DNA of 64,000 nt from Gammaproteobacteria bacterium HGW-Gammaproteobacteria-1 (GCA_002840095.1 PGZL01000004.1:124001-188000); one strand, 5' to 3'. Counted from the stretch's first letter, positions 8,256 through 17,629 are shown. Made by a program: numbers and translations. The notes: generated by a model from the letters alone, not told the origin.

Positions 8256-9424
8256 TGCACGCCGAACCCATCGTCTATGCAGTGTTCCTGATCTTTGCCG
8301 GTGCGGCGGTACTGGGCACGCTGGCGCTGTACGCGCGCCAGTCGCTGCTGGTGAGCTACATCGTCGTCGGCATGCTGCTCGGCCCCTGGGGGCTCAACCT
8401 CATAGGCGCCATGGAGCCCATCCAGCAGGCCTCCCATATCGGCGTGATCTTCCTGCTGTTCCTGCTCGGCTTGAATCTGACGCCGACCCAGCTGTGGCGC
8501 CAGATGCGCCAGGCCTCCATCGTCACCCTGGCCAGTTCCGCGATATTCGCGGCCTGCGGCCTCGGCCTCGGCGTCGCTTTCGGCTTCGGTTTCGGCGAGA
8601 GCCTGCTCATCGGCGCCGCCGCCACTTTTTCCAGCACCATCATCGGCCTCAAGCTGCTGCCCACCACCACCCTGCATCACCAGCACACCGGCGAGGTGAT
8701 CATTTCCATCCTCCTGCTGCAGGACATCGTCGCCATCGTCCTGCTGGTATTCCTCCAGGCCTTCGGCCAGGAGGGCAATCTGTGGCTGGAGTTGTTGCAG
8801 GTGCTGATCGGCCTGCCGACGCTGATCGCCCTGGCCTATCTGGTGCAGCGCTATGTGCTGCACCGGCTGTTCATGCGTTTCGACGTGATCCAGGAATACA
8901 TCTTCCTGCTCGCCATCGGCTGGTGCCTGGGCGTGGCGCAGCTGGCGTCGCTGTTCGGCCTGTCCATGGAGATCGGCGCCTTCATCGGCGGCGTCGCCCT
9001 GGCCACCAGTCCCATCGCCGCCTTTATCGCCGAAAGCCTCAAGCCCCTGCGCGATTTCTTCCTGGTGATGTTTTTCTTCTCTCTTGGCGCCACCTTCGAC
9101 CTGGGCATGGTCGGCGACGTGCTGGTGCCGGCCCTGGCGCTGGCGGTGCTGCTGATGGCGCTCAAGCCGCCGGTGTTCCGCTGGCTGCTGGTGCGCATGG
9201 GCGAGACGCCCAAGCTGTCGACGGAGGTGGGCGTGCGCCTGGGGCAGGTGAGCGAGTTCTCGCTGTTCGTGGCCGTGATCGCCCTGCAGTCGGTCATCAT
9301 CAGCGAGCGCGCCTCCTACCTGATCCAGCTCGCCACGGTGCTGACCTTCATGGTGTCGTCGTACTACATCATGCTGCGCTATCCGACGCCCATTGCGGTA
9401 TCGGCACGGCTGCGGCAGGACTAG
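8255..9424 (+). CDS. Cation:proton antiporter, CPA2/Kef type
   Basis: The 389-residue product has about twelve hydrophobic helices and the Na/H exchanger fold of the KefB/KefC family: GLNLTPTQLWR, a FSSTIIGLKLLP stretch, the LLQDIVAIVLL helix with the conserved acidic residue, and SLGATFDLG near the C-terminus. It lacks the C-terminal TrkA-N domain of true KefB/C, so it is a membrane-only member. It probably exchanges K+ or Na+ for protons in the inner membrane. It starts inside the stop codon of sirB2 and is followed within 10 bp by the Na/Pi cotransporter gene, so the three form an operon. Confidence 0.85.
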   Translation: MHAEPIVYAVFLIFAGAAVLGTLALYARQSLLVSYIVVGMLLGPWGLNLIGAMEPIQQASHIGVIFLLFLLGLNLTPTQLWRQMRQASIVTLASSAIFAACGLGLGVAFGFGFGESLLIGAAATFSSTIIGLKLLPTTTLHHQHTGEVIISILLLQDIVAIVLLVFLQAFGQEGNLWLELLQVLIGLPTLIALAYLVQRYVLHRLFMRFDVIQEYIFLLAIGWCLGVAQLASLFGLSMEIGAFIGGVALATSPIAAFIAESLKPLRDFFLVMFFFSLGATFDLGMVGDVLVPALALAVLLMALKPPVFRWLLVRMGETPKLSTEVGVRLGQVSEFSLFVAVIALQSVIISERASYLIQLATVLTFMVSSYYIMLRYPTPIAVSARLRQD

Positions 9425-9434
9425 GATTACCGTT

Positions 9435-11093
9435 ATGACACTGGGCGCATTCGGCAGCTTTCTCGGCGGTGTCGGGCTCTTTCTGCTCGGCATGCGCCTG
9501 ATGACGGACGGTCTCAAGCTGGCCGCCGGCCCCGCCCTGCGCCACATTCTGGGCCAATGGACGCGCACACCGCTGCGCGGACTGTTCTCCGGTGTGCTGA
9601 TCACCTCGCTGGTGCAGTCGTCCAGCGCCGTCACCGTGGCCACCATCGGTTTCGTCAACGCCGGCCTGCTCACCCTGGCGCAAAGCATCGGCGTGATTTA
9701 CGGCAGCAATATCGGCACCACCATGACCGGCTGGCTGGTGGCCCTGGTGGGTTTCAATGTCGACGTCAAGGCGTTGGCCCTGCCGCTCATCGGTATCGGC
9801 GTCGGCCTGCATTTCACCGGTGCGCACACGCGCCGCGGCGCCCTGGGCGAGGCGTTTACCGGCTTTGGCCTGTTCTTTCTCGGTGTCGACGTGCTGAAGA
9901 ATGCCTTTGCCGACATCGGTCAGGGCATGCCCATCGATCAGCTGGCGATGCAGGGCTGGACGGGGGCGCTGCTGTTCGTCGGCATCGGTTTCGTGCTTAC
10001 CCTGCTGATGCAGTCGTCCAGTGCGGCGATGGCCCTGATCCTCACGGCCACCGCGGGCGGCGTGGTGCCCTTGAGCGTCGCCGCGGCGGCAGTGATCGGC
10101 GCCAACCTGGGCACCACCTCCACCGCGGCCATTGCGGTGATCGGCGCCACGCCCAACGCCAAGCGGGTGGCGGGAGCCCACGTGCTGTTCAACGGCCTGA
10201 CCGGCGGCGTGGCGTTTTTGATCCTGCCCATGATGTTGCTGGCCGTGGACTATTCGGGCGACCTGCTGGGCCTGGAGGAAAGCCCGGCGGTGACGCTGGC
10301 GCTGTTCCATACCGCGTTCAACATCCTCGGCGTGCTTTTGATGTGGCCGCTCACCCGCCGCCTGGTCCACCTGCTGGAGCGCCGCTTCCGCACCAGCGAG
10401 GAAGACCTCAGCCGGCCGCAGTACCTGGACAAGAACGTGCTGGCCACGCCGACGCTGGCGCTGGATGCCGTGGCGCTGGAGCTGGCGCGGGTGGGCGTCA
10501 TCGCGCGCGAAATGGGTACCAGCGTGCTGAATGCCGAGCGCGTCACCGGCGCCCACCTGGTGGGCGACAAGCAGGCGGTGCTGTCGCTGGTGGAAGCGGT
10601 GCGCAGCTTCATCGTCGCCATGCAGCGCACCCACCTGCCCCATGAGTTCGACGAATCACTGCCCGACGTGATGCGCGTGGCGCGCTATTTCACCGCAGTC
10701 GCCGAGCTGTCCGACGCGGTCGCCACTTTGCAGGAGCGTGCCAGCTATTTGGAGGACGAAGCACTTACCAGCCAGATGGTGTTCTTCCGCGGCGATGCGG
10801 TGAAACTGCTGGCGGCCGCCGATCCGCAGGGTGCGGACTACGATGCCGGGGCGGTTTCGCGCCAGCATGCCGCCCTGGAGGACGACTACCAGTCGCTCAA
10901 GGCCCACCTGCTGCGCGCCGGCACCGAAGAGCGCATCAGCAGCGAGCAGATGGTGGAGCAGCTGGAAATCTACAGCCGCCTGCGCCGTCTGTTGCAGCAG
11001 GCCGTCAAGGGCAGCAGTTATCTGCACGGCCTGCTGGATCTGGCGGCGAAATACCGCCGTATGCAGCAGGAAGACGTGCAGGCGCAGACCTGA
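9435..11093 (+). CDS. Na/Pi cotransporter family protein with PhoU-like tail
   Basis: The 552-residue product carries the duplicated PNaS motif QSSSA (residues 61-65 and 193-197), each in a helical hairpin followed by GSNIGTT or GANLGTT, the signature of sodium/phosphate cotransporters. After about nine membrane helices, residues 340-545 are a soluble, helical PhoU-like domain. It should import phosphate with Na+ and be tuned by its PhoU part. I chose the ATG at 9435 (MTLGAFGSF), 10 bp after the antiporter stop; an upstream in-frame ATG at 9393 lies within that gene. It converges on the polyphosphate:AMP phosphotransferase gene, a sensible neighbour. Confidence 0.9.
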   Translation: MTLGAFGSFLGGVGLFLLGMRLMTDGLKLAAGPALRHILGQWTRTPLRGLFSGVLITSLVQSSSAVTVATIGFVNAGLLTLAQSIGVIYGSNIGTTMTGWLVALVGFNVDVKALALPLIGIGVGLHFTGAHTRRGALGEAFTGFGLFFLGVDVLKNAFADIGQGMPIDQLAMQGWTGALLFVGIGFVLTLLMQSSSAAMALILTATAGGVVPLSVAAAAVIGANLGTTSTAAIAVIGATPNAKRVAGAHVLFNGLTGGVAFLILPMMLLAVDYSGDLLGLEESPAVTLALFHTAFNILGVLLMWPLTRRLVHLLERRFRTSEEDLSRPQYLDKNVLATPTLALDAVALELARVGVIAREMGTSVLNAERVTGAHLVGDKQAVLSLVEAVRSFIVAMQRTHLPHEFDESLPDVMRVARYFTAVAELSDAVATLQERASYLEDEALTSQMVFFRGDAVKLLAAADPQGADYDAGAVSRQHAALEDDYQSLKAHLLRAGTEERISSEQMVEQLEIYSRLRRLLQQAVKGSSYLHGLLDLAAKYRRMQQEDVQAQT

Positions 11094-11103
11094 GTGCGCA
11101 GCC

Positions 11104-12594
11104 TTACCGGTCGAGCGCCAGGCCGAGCTTTTCGCTGAAGATGCGCAGCGCCTTCACCCGCGCGTAGTTCTTGTCGTTGGCCTCGATCAGATGCCACGGC
11201 GCGTACTCGGTGCTGGTGCGTTCCACCATGTCGTTGACCGCGATCTCGTAGGCATCCCATTTCTCGCGGTTGCGGTAATCGTCCTCGGTGATCTTGTACT
11301 GCTTGAACGGCGTCTGCTCCCGTTCCTGGAAGCGGCGCAGCTGCTCGTCCTTGGTGATGTGCAGCCAGAACTTGAGCAGCACGATGCCGTGCTCGGTGAG
11401 CAATTCCTCGAAGTGGTTTATTTCCGCATAGGCGCGCATCCATTCCTCCTGCCGTGCGTAGCCCTCCACCCGTTCCACCAGCAGGCGGCCATACCAGCTG
11501 CGGTCGTAGATGGTGACGTTGCCGCCGCGCGGGATGTGGCGCCAGAAGCGCCACAGATAGTGGTGGGCGCGCTCCTCGTCGCTGGGGGCGGCGACGGAGA
11601 TGATCTGGTAGCTGCGCGCATCCATGGCCGGGATGATGCGGCGGATCAGGCCGCCCTTGCCGGCGGCGTCCCAGCCTTCCAGCATCACGATGCTGGACAC
11701 CTTGCGCTCGCGCGCCTGGCGCGCCAGCTCGCCCAGTTCGCCCTGGTATTTGGCCAGCTGCCGTTTGTACTTGTCCTTGGGCAGATGCCGGCTCATATCC
11801 AGGTTGCCGAGCACGCTGACCTTGTCGCCGACTTCCGGCGCCACGATGGGTTTGAGGTGCGGTTGCGGCGCCTGCGCCTCGGGCTGGTTCTGCAGTCGCG
11901 CGCTGACCCGCTCCAGGATGTGCTGGCCCACGGTAAGGTTGCGGTAGCGCGTGTCGGTGGCCTCGACGATGATCCAGGGGGCGTCGCCGGTGCTGGTGTT
12001 GCGCAGGGTGTGTTCCGCCACACGGCGGAACTTGTCGTATTGCTTGAGATGCTTCTTGTCCAGGGCGGTGACGCGCCAGCGGGTGGCCGGGTTCTTCTCC
12101 ATGGCCGTCATGCGCTGCTTCTGCGCGTCCTTGGACAGGTGCAGCCAGAATTTGATGATGAGCGCGCCGTCGTCCACCAGGGTTTCCTCGAACGCGTTGA
12201 TGCGGGTGAGGTTGCGCTCCAGTTCGGCGTCGCTAATCACCTTGTTCACCCGGTCGGCGATGGGGCGGCTGTACCAGGAGCCGACGTACAGCCCGATCTG
12301 TCCGGCCGGCGGCAGTGCGCGCCAGAAGCGCCAGTATTCGGGCCGCTCACGTTCTTCGTCGCTCATGACGCCGAAGGCATAGGCGCGCAGCCAGCGCGGA
12401 TCGAACCAGGCATTGAGCTGGTTGATGACGTCGCCCTTGCCGGCGCCGTCGACGCCGGAGACCAGCACCAGTACGGGAAACTTCGCCTCTTTCAGCGCCT
12501 CCTGCAACAGCAGCAGGTTGGTGCGCAGTTCGGGCTCCCGGGCCTCGTAATCCGACTTCTTGATCTTGTGGCCCAACTCCGCGACTTCGAACAT
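11104..12594 (-). CDS. pap: Polyphosphate:AMP phosphotransferase (two fused PPK2 domains)
   Basis: The enzyme transfers phosphate from polyphosphate to AMP to make ADP. Two PPK2 domains are fused in 496 residues. The first (about 15-235) has the Walker A loop SGVDGAGKGD at 46-55 and the second (about 275-490) has EGWDAAGKGG near residue 305. Each has the lid motif with a conserved RPEYWRFW or HHYLWRFW and a GSWYSRP or DRSWYGR segment. This length and duplication fit class II PPK2 enzymes, the PAP type, rather than single-domain PPK2. The gene is convergent with a phosphate transporter gene. Confidence 0.93.
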   Translation of the reverse strand: MFEVAELGHKIKKSDYEAREPELRTNLLLLQEALKEAKFPVLVLVSGVDGAGKGDVINQLNAWFDPRWLRAYAFGVMSDEERERPEYWRFWRALPPAGQIGLYVGSWYSRPIADRVNKVISDAELERNLTRINAFEETLVDDGALIIKFWLHLSKDAQKQRMTAMEKNPATRWRVTALDKKHLKQYDKFRRVAEHTLRNTSTGDAPWIIVEATDTRYRNLTVGQHILERVSARLQNQPEAQAPQPHLKPIVAPEVGDKVSVLGNLDMSRHLPKDKYKRQLAKYQGELGELARQARERKVSSIVMLEGWDAAGKGGLIRRIIPAMDARSYQIISVAAPSDEERAHHYLWRFWRHIPRGGNVTIYDRSWYGRLLVERVEGYARQEEWMRAYAEINHFEELLTEHGIVLLKFWLHITKDEQLRRFQEREQTPFKQYKITEDDYRNREKWDAYEIAVNDMVERTSTEYAPWHLIEANDKNYARVKALRIFSEKLGLALDR

Positions 12595-12814
12595 GGCTAA
12601 CTCCCGGTTTGAGAACGGCTTTCCGCTTTCCGTATCCTACAACGGCCAAAGCCGGAAGAAGCCATTAAATTACATTTTTCCCAACCTGAGAAATATTTCA
12701 TCGGCCCGGTGCCGGATTCTTGCCGGGTCAACCTTCCTGGCCTAGATTGATGCTGAAGCAACGTCGGCTTTACGCCCCGGTTTTCCTGGGCGTGGAAAAG
12801 GACACAGTCTAGGG

Positions 12815-15730
12815 ATGGAATCGTCAATGAAGTGGACGTTCATTCTGTATACCTTCCGGGGGCGGCTCCTGTTGCTGGTCGCCATTGCCATTCTTCCCAT
12901 GGTCCTTGTCGTTTTCTACGCCGCGGCTATCCAGAAAGAGCAGGCCGCCGAACATGCGCGCCTGCAGGCAATACTGACCGCGCGGCAGGTGGCGGCGGCC
13001 AACCGGGCGGTATTCGAACAGGCCTCCCTGTTGCTGGATGCGCTGGGTCATCAATCCAAGCTGCTCACCTTGCCGCCCGAGCCGTGCAATGATTTTCTTG
13101 CCGAGACAATGCGGCTGGATGGGCGTTTCGCCTACCTGCGGGTCCTGGATATGAAGGGGCGCGTCCGTTGCAGCAATGAGTCCGTGATCCACGCGCTGGG
13201 TTCCGAGGATTTCATCTGGTTTAAGGACGTTGCACGAACCCGCAGTCCGGCTGTGGGGGGCTTCCAGATGAGCCGGGCATCGGGCGTGCCGGTGCTGGTG
13301 TTCGCGGCGCCGCTGTGGAACCAGCGCGGCGGGATGGCCGGGGTGGTGGCGCTGGCCCTGCGCCTGTCGTGGCTGAACGAGAAATTTGCCCAGTTCGGGC
13401 TGCCGCCGGATTCCTCCCTGCTGTTGCTCGATCAGAAGCAAAACGTGTTGGCCCGTTATCCCGACGCGGAGCGCTGGGTCGGCACCAACGCCGACGCCAT
13501 GTTGCAGCGGGAGGGGGTGGCGTTGCAGGGGGAGGAGGGCGTATTCGATACCGTGGGCGTGGATCGGGTGCGCCGGCTGTACGGCTACGTGAAGGTGGAC
13601 CGGGTTCCCAACGGTGATTTGTATCTGCTGGTGGGAACCACGTTGGAGTATGCCTTCGCCCGGGAGCAGGGCCGCAGCCTGATTTACCTGGCGACGGTGA
13701 TCACGGCGGGTATCGGCGTGGTGCTGCTGGCCTGGTTCGTTTCCGATCGTCTGGTGGTGCGCTATATCCAGGATCTCGTCGCCAAGGCCAGACTTATCGA
13801 AGGCGGCGATCTGTCGGCCCGTATTGTGGATACCGACGGTGTGGAACTGACGCAGCTGGCCGAGTCCTTCAATTCCATGGCGGGTTCGTTGCAACGCCAC
13901 GTTTCCCACATCGAGCGGCTCAACCGGGTGTACGAGATGTTGAGCGGCATCAACAGCGCCATCGTGCGCATTCGTGAGCAGCAGGCCCTGTTGGAGGAGG
14001 CCTGCTACATCGCCGTGGTCCACGGTCGCTTCAGCTGGTGCTGGATTGGCTTGCTCGGCGAGGGCGCGGAGCTTGAGCTGGTCGCATGGGGCGGGTCGAA
14101 GGAGGATTATTTCACCCGGCTGCGCGCCGCGTTCGGCGGCGGTCTGCCGCAACAGGACTGGCCGCCCCTGATTGCCGTACGCCAGGGGCGGGATTACGTC
14201 TGCAACGACGTGGCGACCGCCGATGCCGTTGATGAGATATGGCGCGACGTGGTGCTGTCCTTCGGCTTTCGTGCCGTGGCTGCGCTGCCGATCCGTTCCG
14301 AAGGCAAAGTGGCGGGTGTGATGGTGCTGTATGCCGATGCCAGGGATGTGTTCGATGACGATGAGATGCGCCTGCTGGACGAGGTGGCGGGCGACGTAGG
14401 CCTGGGCATCGAGGTGATCCGCAACGAGCAGAACCTGAACTACTACGCCTATTACGACCGCGTCACCGGCCTGCCCAACCGGCAGTTGTTTATCGACCGC
14501 GTCGAGCAGGCCATCGGCCGGGCGCGGCGGGACAAGCGCATCTTGGCGATAGTCGTGGTGGACGTGCAGGACCTGCGCAAGGTCACCGAGTCCCTCGGAC
14601 GTCATGCCGGCGACAGGATGCTGCAGGAAGTGGGCCGGCTGCTGGGTGCGGGGTTGCGCGAAGGGGATGTCCTGGCGCGGGTCGGCAGTCACGGCTTCGG
14701 CATCGCCTACACCGCGGTGGCGAAGGAGGCGGACGTACCCCATCTCGCCACGCGCCTGGCCGACCTGTTTCCGATGAGCGTCGATGTGGACGAAGCAGCC
14801 GTTCCGGTGACGGGAACGGTGGGGGTTGCCGTCTATCCGGAAAACGGCGAAACCGGCGCGTTGCTGCTGGAGCGGGCGGAGGTGGCGCAACACGGAGCAG
14901 CTGCGGAACTGTCGGGGTTCTCCTTCTACAGCAAGGAGGCCGGCATGCAGGCGCAGGCCTACTTCACCCTGGAGCGCGGACTGGTCCATGCGCTGGAGCA
15001 GGACGAGTTCCGCCTGGTCTACCAGCCGGTGGTGGACACGGCCAGCCGCAAAGTCGTCGGTGCGGAAGCGTTGCTGCGCTGGGAGAGCGAGCAATTGGGG
15101 ACGGTGGCGCCGGATCGCTTCATTCCGGTGATCGAGGAAATGGGACTGATTGATCGGGTCGGCTGGTGGGTGCTGGAACAGGGGGTCAGGCAACTGGTGC
15201 GCTGGCGCGTGGCCGGGTACGGCGACATCCGCCTGAGCGTCAACGTATCGATGAAACAGCTGCAAAGCGACGGCTTCGGCCGGCGTGTGTGCGAGCTGCT
15301 CAGCTCGACCGGATTGGAGCGCCTGCCCCTGGCCATTGAATTGACCGAGTCGCAGTTGATGGCCACTCCGGAGGCGATCGAGGCCGAACTGGCGATCATG
15401 CGGGAGGCCGGGATCTATATCTACGTGGATGATTTCGGTACCGGGTATTCATCGCTCAGCTATCTGCGCCGCCTGCCCCTGGACGTACTGAAGATCGATC
15501 GCTCCTTCGTCGAGGAGCTGGGCACCAGCTTTGATGCCGTAGCCATTACGGAGGCCATTGTTGCCGTTGCCCACAAGCTGGGCATGATCGTTGTCGCGGA
15601 GGGGATCGAGCTGGAGGACCAGAGACTGATCCTGGCGGGCATGGGGTGCGATCTCGCCCAGGGTTACCTGTTCGCCAAACCGCTGGATGACGAGGCGATG
15701 AACGCCGCTCTGGCGAGCGGCGCTCTATAG
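12815..15730 (+). CDS. dCache-HAMP-GAF-GGDEF(degenerate)-EAL c-di-GMP phosphodiesterase
   Basis: The 971-residue membrane receptor has a helix at about 15-37, a periplasmic double-Cache sensor (40-290), a second helix (about 297-317) and a HAMP linker. A GAF domain follows (about 385-545), then a GGDEF domain whose active site reads GSHGF (624-628), so it should not make c-di-GMP. The final EAL domain is intact, with EALLR (751-755), VNVSMKQL, ELTESQLM, DDFGTGYSSLSYL, LKIDRSF and AEGIE. It is therefore predicted to be a ligand-controlled phosphodiesterase. A 220-bp gap upstream leaves room for its own promoter. A second ATG four codons in is also possible. Confidence 0.9.
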   Translation: MESSMKWTFILYTFRGRLLLLVAIAILPMVLVVFYAAAIQKEQAAEHARLQAILTARQVAAANRAVFEQASLLLDALGHQSKLLTLPPEPCNDFLAETMRLDGRFAYLRVLDMKGRVRCSNESVIHALGSEDFIWFKDVARTRSPAVGGFQMSRASGVPVLVFAAPLWNQRGGMAGVVALALRLSWLNEKFAQFGLPPDSSLLLLDQKQNVLARYPDAERWVGTNADAMLQREGVALQGEEGVFDTVGVDRVRRLYGYVKVDRVPNGDLYLLVGTTLEYAFAREQGRSLIYLATVITAGIGVVLLAWFVSDRLVVRYIQDLVAKARLIEGGDLSARIVDTDGVELTQLAESFNSMAGSLQRHVSHIERLNRVYEMLSGINSAIVRIREQQALLEEACYIAVVHGRFSWCWIGLLGEGAELELVAWGGSKEDYFTRLRAAFGGGLPQQDWPPLIAVRQGRDYVCNDVATADAVDEIWRDVVLSFGFRAVAALPIRSEGKVAGVMVLYADARDVFDDDEMRLLDEVAGDVGLGIEVIRNEQNLNYYAYYDRVTGLPNRQLFIDRVEQAIGRARRDKRILAIVVVDVQDLRKVTESLGRHAGDRMLQEVGRLLGAGLREGDVLARVGSHGFGIAYTAVAKEADVPHLATRLADLFPMSVDVDEAAVPVTGTVGVAVYPENGETGALLLERAEVAQHGAAAELSGFSFYSKEAGMQAQAYFTLERGLVHALEQDEFRLVYQPVVDTASRKVVGAEALLRWESEQLGTVAPDRFIPVIEEMGLIDRVGWWVLEQGVRQLVRWRVAGYGDIRLSVNVSMKQLQSDGFGRRVCELLSSTGLERLPLAIELTESQLMATPEAIEAELAIMREAGIYIYVDDFGTGYSSLSYLRRLPLDVLKIDRSFVEELGTSFDAVAITEAIVAVAHKLGMIVVAEGIELEDQRLILAGMGCDLAQGYLFAKPLDDEAMNAALASGAL

Positions 15731-15740
15731 CCGGCCGGGT

Positions 15741-16082
15741 TCAGCGCGCCGGCGGCATCGGCCGGTTCTGGAAGTGGCGGCGCTGGTGGGCCTCGAACTC
15801 TTCGCGGCTGATGCCGCCGTCGCCGTTGGTATCTACGTCCTTGAATTCCTCGGCCTGGGCCAGGCCGCGCATGGGACGGCCTTCACCGGCGCGTTGGGCG
15901 ATGCGCTTGTTGCGCGCATCGACGTATTCCTGTTCCGAGATGCTGCCGTCGCCGTTGCCGTCGAAATCGGCGAAGACGGGCATCATGCCGCGGCCCATGG
16001 GTGCGGGCGGTGCGGGTTGTTCGGCGGCGGCCGGCAGGGCGGTCAGCGCCAGGGCCAGTGCGAGGGGAAGAGCGATTTTCAT
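15741..16082 (-). CDS. Periplasmic EF-hand protein
   Basis: A Sec signal peptide of about 20 residues (ending AAAE) precedes a 93-residue domain with two EF-hand loops, DFDGNGDGSISE and DVDTNGDGGISR, each with acidic residues at loop positions 1, 3, 5 and 12. Calcium binding outside the cytoplasm is therefore likely. The sequence between and after the loops is rich in Arg, Gln, Met and Pro, as in many small bacterial EF-hand sensors. Its partner is unknown. It converges on the phosphodiesterase gene with 10 bp between stops. Confidence 0.85.
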   Translation of the reverse strand: MKIALPLALALALTALPAAAEQPAPPAPMGRGMMPVFADFDGNGDGSISEQEYVDARNKRIAQRAGEGRPMRGLAQAEEFKDVDTNGDGGISREEFEAHQRRHFQNRPMPPAR

Positions 16083-16223
16083 GATGGTCTGCTCCGCAAG
16101 GGTTGGAGTGAAAAGTATGGCATCGGGATGCCGCGCATTCCTTGCGCGGGATCAATCAGGAGCGCTGTTGCCATTGCGACCCCCGCCTCGTTGCTGCGCG
16201 GTGTCTGGAGGAGGAAGAACCGT

Positions 16224-16313
16224 ATTCTCGCCAAGGCCGCCAAGCACGCCAAGAGAACCATGTTGCCCTTTATTCCTTTGCGCGCTTGGCGCCTTGGCGA
16301 GAGTTCATGGTTT
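16224..16313. repeat. CGCCAAG-arm inverted element
   Basis: The left arm (TTCTCGCCAAGGCCGCCAAG...) and right arm (CGCTTGGCGCCTTGGCGAGAG) are complementary arrays of a CGCCAAG unit around a short spacer. It lies in the gap between the EF-hand and cysteine-rich genes. Relatives: 20122-20200, 20306-20384, 39569-39647. Confidence 0.75.
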
Positions 16314-16329
16314 GCATTTCTGCCGGTCG

Positions 16330-16788
16330 CTACTTCGTGTCTGACTGGTGTCCGCGCCGGCGCGGCTCGTAGCAGACCACTGCCTTGACGATCTCCCCGT
16401 AGGGCAGGGCGTCCAGGCCGCCGAAGTCGGCCCGGGCTGCCGCCACCAGGCTGTACACGTCGGTGACGGGGCCGTCCGCCTGCGGCTCCTGGGCGGCGCG
16501 CAGGCCGCGCAGGCCGCCGCACTGCACCTTGATTTCCTTGCCGTGGGGCAGCGGCCCTTCGATGTGGGTCAGCTTGAGGGCGAACAGGGCCTTGGCGCGC
16601 AGTAGCGGCAGCAGCTCCTTGCAGCTTTCATGGGCAGTGGCGGAGGTGCAGGCCATGGCCTCGCGCTCGGCGATGTTCAGCCGCTGGGAGCGCGAGCAGC
16701 CGGCGCAGCGCGACAACAGCGCCTTGGCGAACACGCAGGGCCGGTCGTTGTAGCCGGTGTAGGTGGCTTTGAATTCTTTTTCGTCCAT
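16330..16788 (-). CDS. Cysteine-rich conserved hypothetical protein
   Basis: The 152-residue soluble product has a cysteine cluster in its first third: C18, C29, C32 in a CAGC-type motif, then C47 and C56, followed by a single C in the middle (VQCGGLRGL). Such spacing could bind a metal or Fe-S cluster, but I do not know of a demonstrated function. I recall similar uncharacterised proteins in gammaproteobacteria. There is no signal peptide. The start ATG at 16788 lies only about 10 bp from a tandem TTACAAG array, and no clear Shine-Dalgarno precedes it. Confidence 0.6.
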   Translation of the reverse strand: MDEKEFKATYTGYNDRPCVFAKALLSRCAGCSRSQRLNIAEREAMACTSATAHESCKELLPLLRAKALFALKLTHIEGPLPHGKEIKVQCGGLRGLRAAQEPQADGPVTDVYSLVAAARADFGGLDALPYGEIVKAVVCYEPRRRGHQSDTK

Positions 16789-16798
16789 TTTTAAACCA

Positions 16799-16904
16799 GT
16801 TACAAGTTACAAGTTACAAGTTACAAGTTACAAGAAAAGGCAAACAATCCTGCTTGTCACTTGTCACTTGTCACTTGTCACTTGTCACTTGTCACTTGTC
16901 ACTA
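16799..16904. repeat. Heptamer-array element: (GTTACAA)n ... (TTGTCAC)n
   Basis: Five copies of a 7-bp unit TTACAAG (16799-16834) are followed after about 18 bp by seven copies of TTGTCAC (16853-16904), which is a near complement. The pair can fold into a long imperfect hairpin. The right array covers the last five codons and the stop of the slipin gene. The same kind of array occurs at 62872-62973. Confidence 0.85.
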
Positions 16905-17625
16905 TCAGGTCCATGGGCAGCGGAAACAGTATGGTGTTGCTGCGGTCGCCGGCCACTTCCTTCAGGGTCTGCAGATAGCGCAGCTGGATGGCCAGGGGCT
17001 GGGTGGCCAGGGTTTTGGCTGCCGCGGTCAGTTTTTCCGCCGCCTGGTATTCCGCTTCCGCCAGAATCACCTTGGAACGGCGCAGGCGTTCGGCTTCGGC
17101 CTGCTGGGCGATGGCGCGGATCATGCTCTCGTCGATGTCGACGTGCTTGATTTCCACGTTGGCCACCTTGATGCCCCAGGCGTCGGTCTGCTGGTCGAGG
17201 ATTTTCTGGATGTCGCTGTTGAGCTTGTCGCGCTCCGCCAGCATGTCGTCCAAGTCGTGCTGGCCCAGTACCGAGCGCAGGGTGGTCTGCGCCAGCTGCG
17301 AGGTGGCCTCATAGAAGTTCTCCACCTGGATGATGGCGCGCTGCGGATCGATGACGCGGAAGTAGATGACGGCGTTGACCTTGACCGAAACGTTGTCGCG
17401 CGAGATGACGTCCTGGCTGGGCACGTCCATGACGATGGTGCGCAGGTCCACCCGCTCCATGGTCTGCACCACCGGGATGATGATGATCAGGCCGGGGCCT
17501 TTCACCTTCCAGAAGCGGCCGAGCATGAACACCACGGCCCGTTCGTATTCGCGCAGGATGCGGATCGCCGACAGCAGCAGCAGGGCGATGAAGCCGACCA
17601 GCAGGTAACCGAAATATCCAATCAT
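16885..17625 (-). CDS. Slipin (stomatin-like SPFH family membrane protein)
   Basis: The 246-residue product has one N-terminal membrane helix (about 4-22) followed by the SPFH domain, with [21 protein letters not shown], the DRVDLRT-like ERVDLRT and [15 protein letters not shown], and a helical AEAE-rich C-terminal stretch. Slipins form membrane microdomain scaffolds. It starts 4 bp after the NfeD protease gene, the usual operon partner. The C-terminus is odd: the final residues VTSDK and the TGA stop are read from a (GTGACAA)n tandem array, so the gene end has been replaced or extended by a repeat element. Confidence 0.92.
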   Translation of the reverse strand: MIGYFGYLLVGFIALLLLSAIRILREYERAVVFMLGRFWKVKGPGLIIIIPVVQTMERVDLRTIVMDVPSQDVISRDNVSVKVNAVIYFRVIDPQRAIIQVENFYEATSQLAQTTLRSVLGQHDLDDMLAERDKLNSDIQKILDQQTDAWGIKVANVEIKHVDIDESMIRAIAQQAEAERLRRSKVILAEAEYQAAEKLTAAAKTLATQPLAIQLRYLQTLKEVAGDRSNTILFPLPMDLIVTSDK

Positions 17626-17629
17626 GAGC

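Noticed and set aside
8204..9688. Minus-strand frame opposite the Kef-type antiporter
   Set aside because: Antisense shadow; the plus-strand frame encodes a complete transporter.
12824..15265. Minus-strand open frame of 813 codons
   Set aside because: Antisense shadow of the dCache-EAL gene, with biased composition and no domain.
16799..16904. Possible CRISPR array
   Set aside because: The repeats are 7 bp, contiguous, with no spacers and no cas genes.
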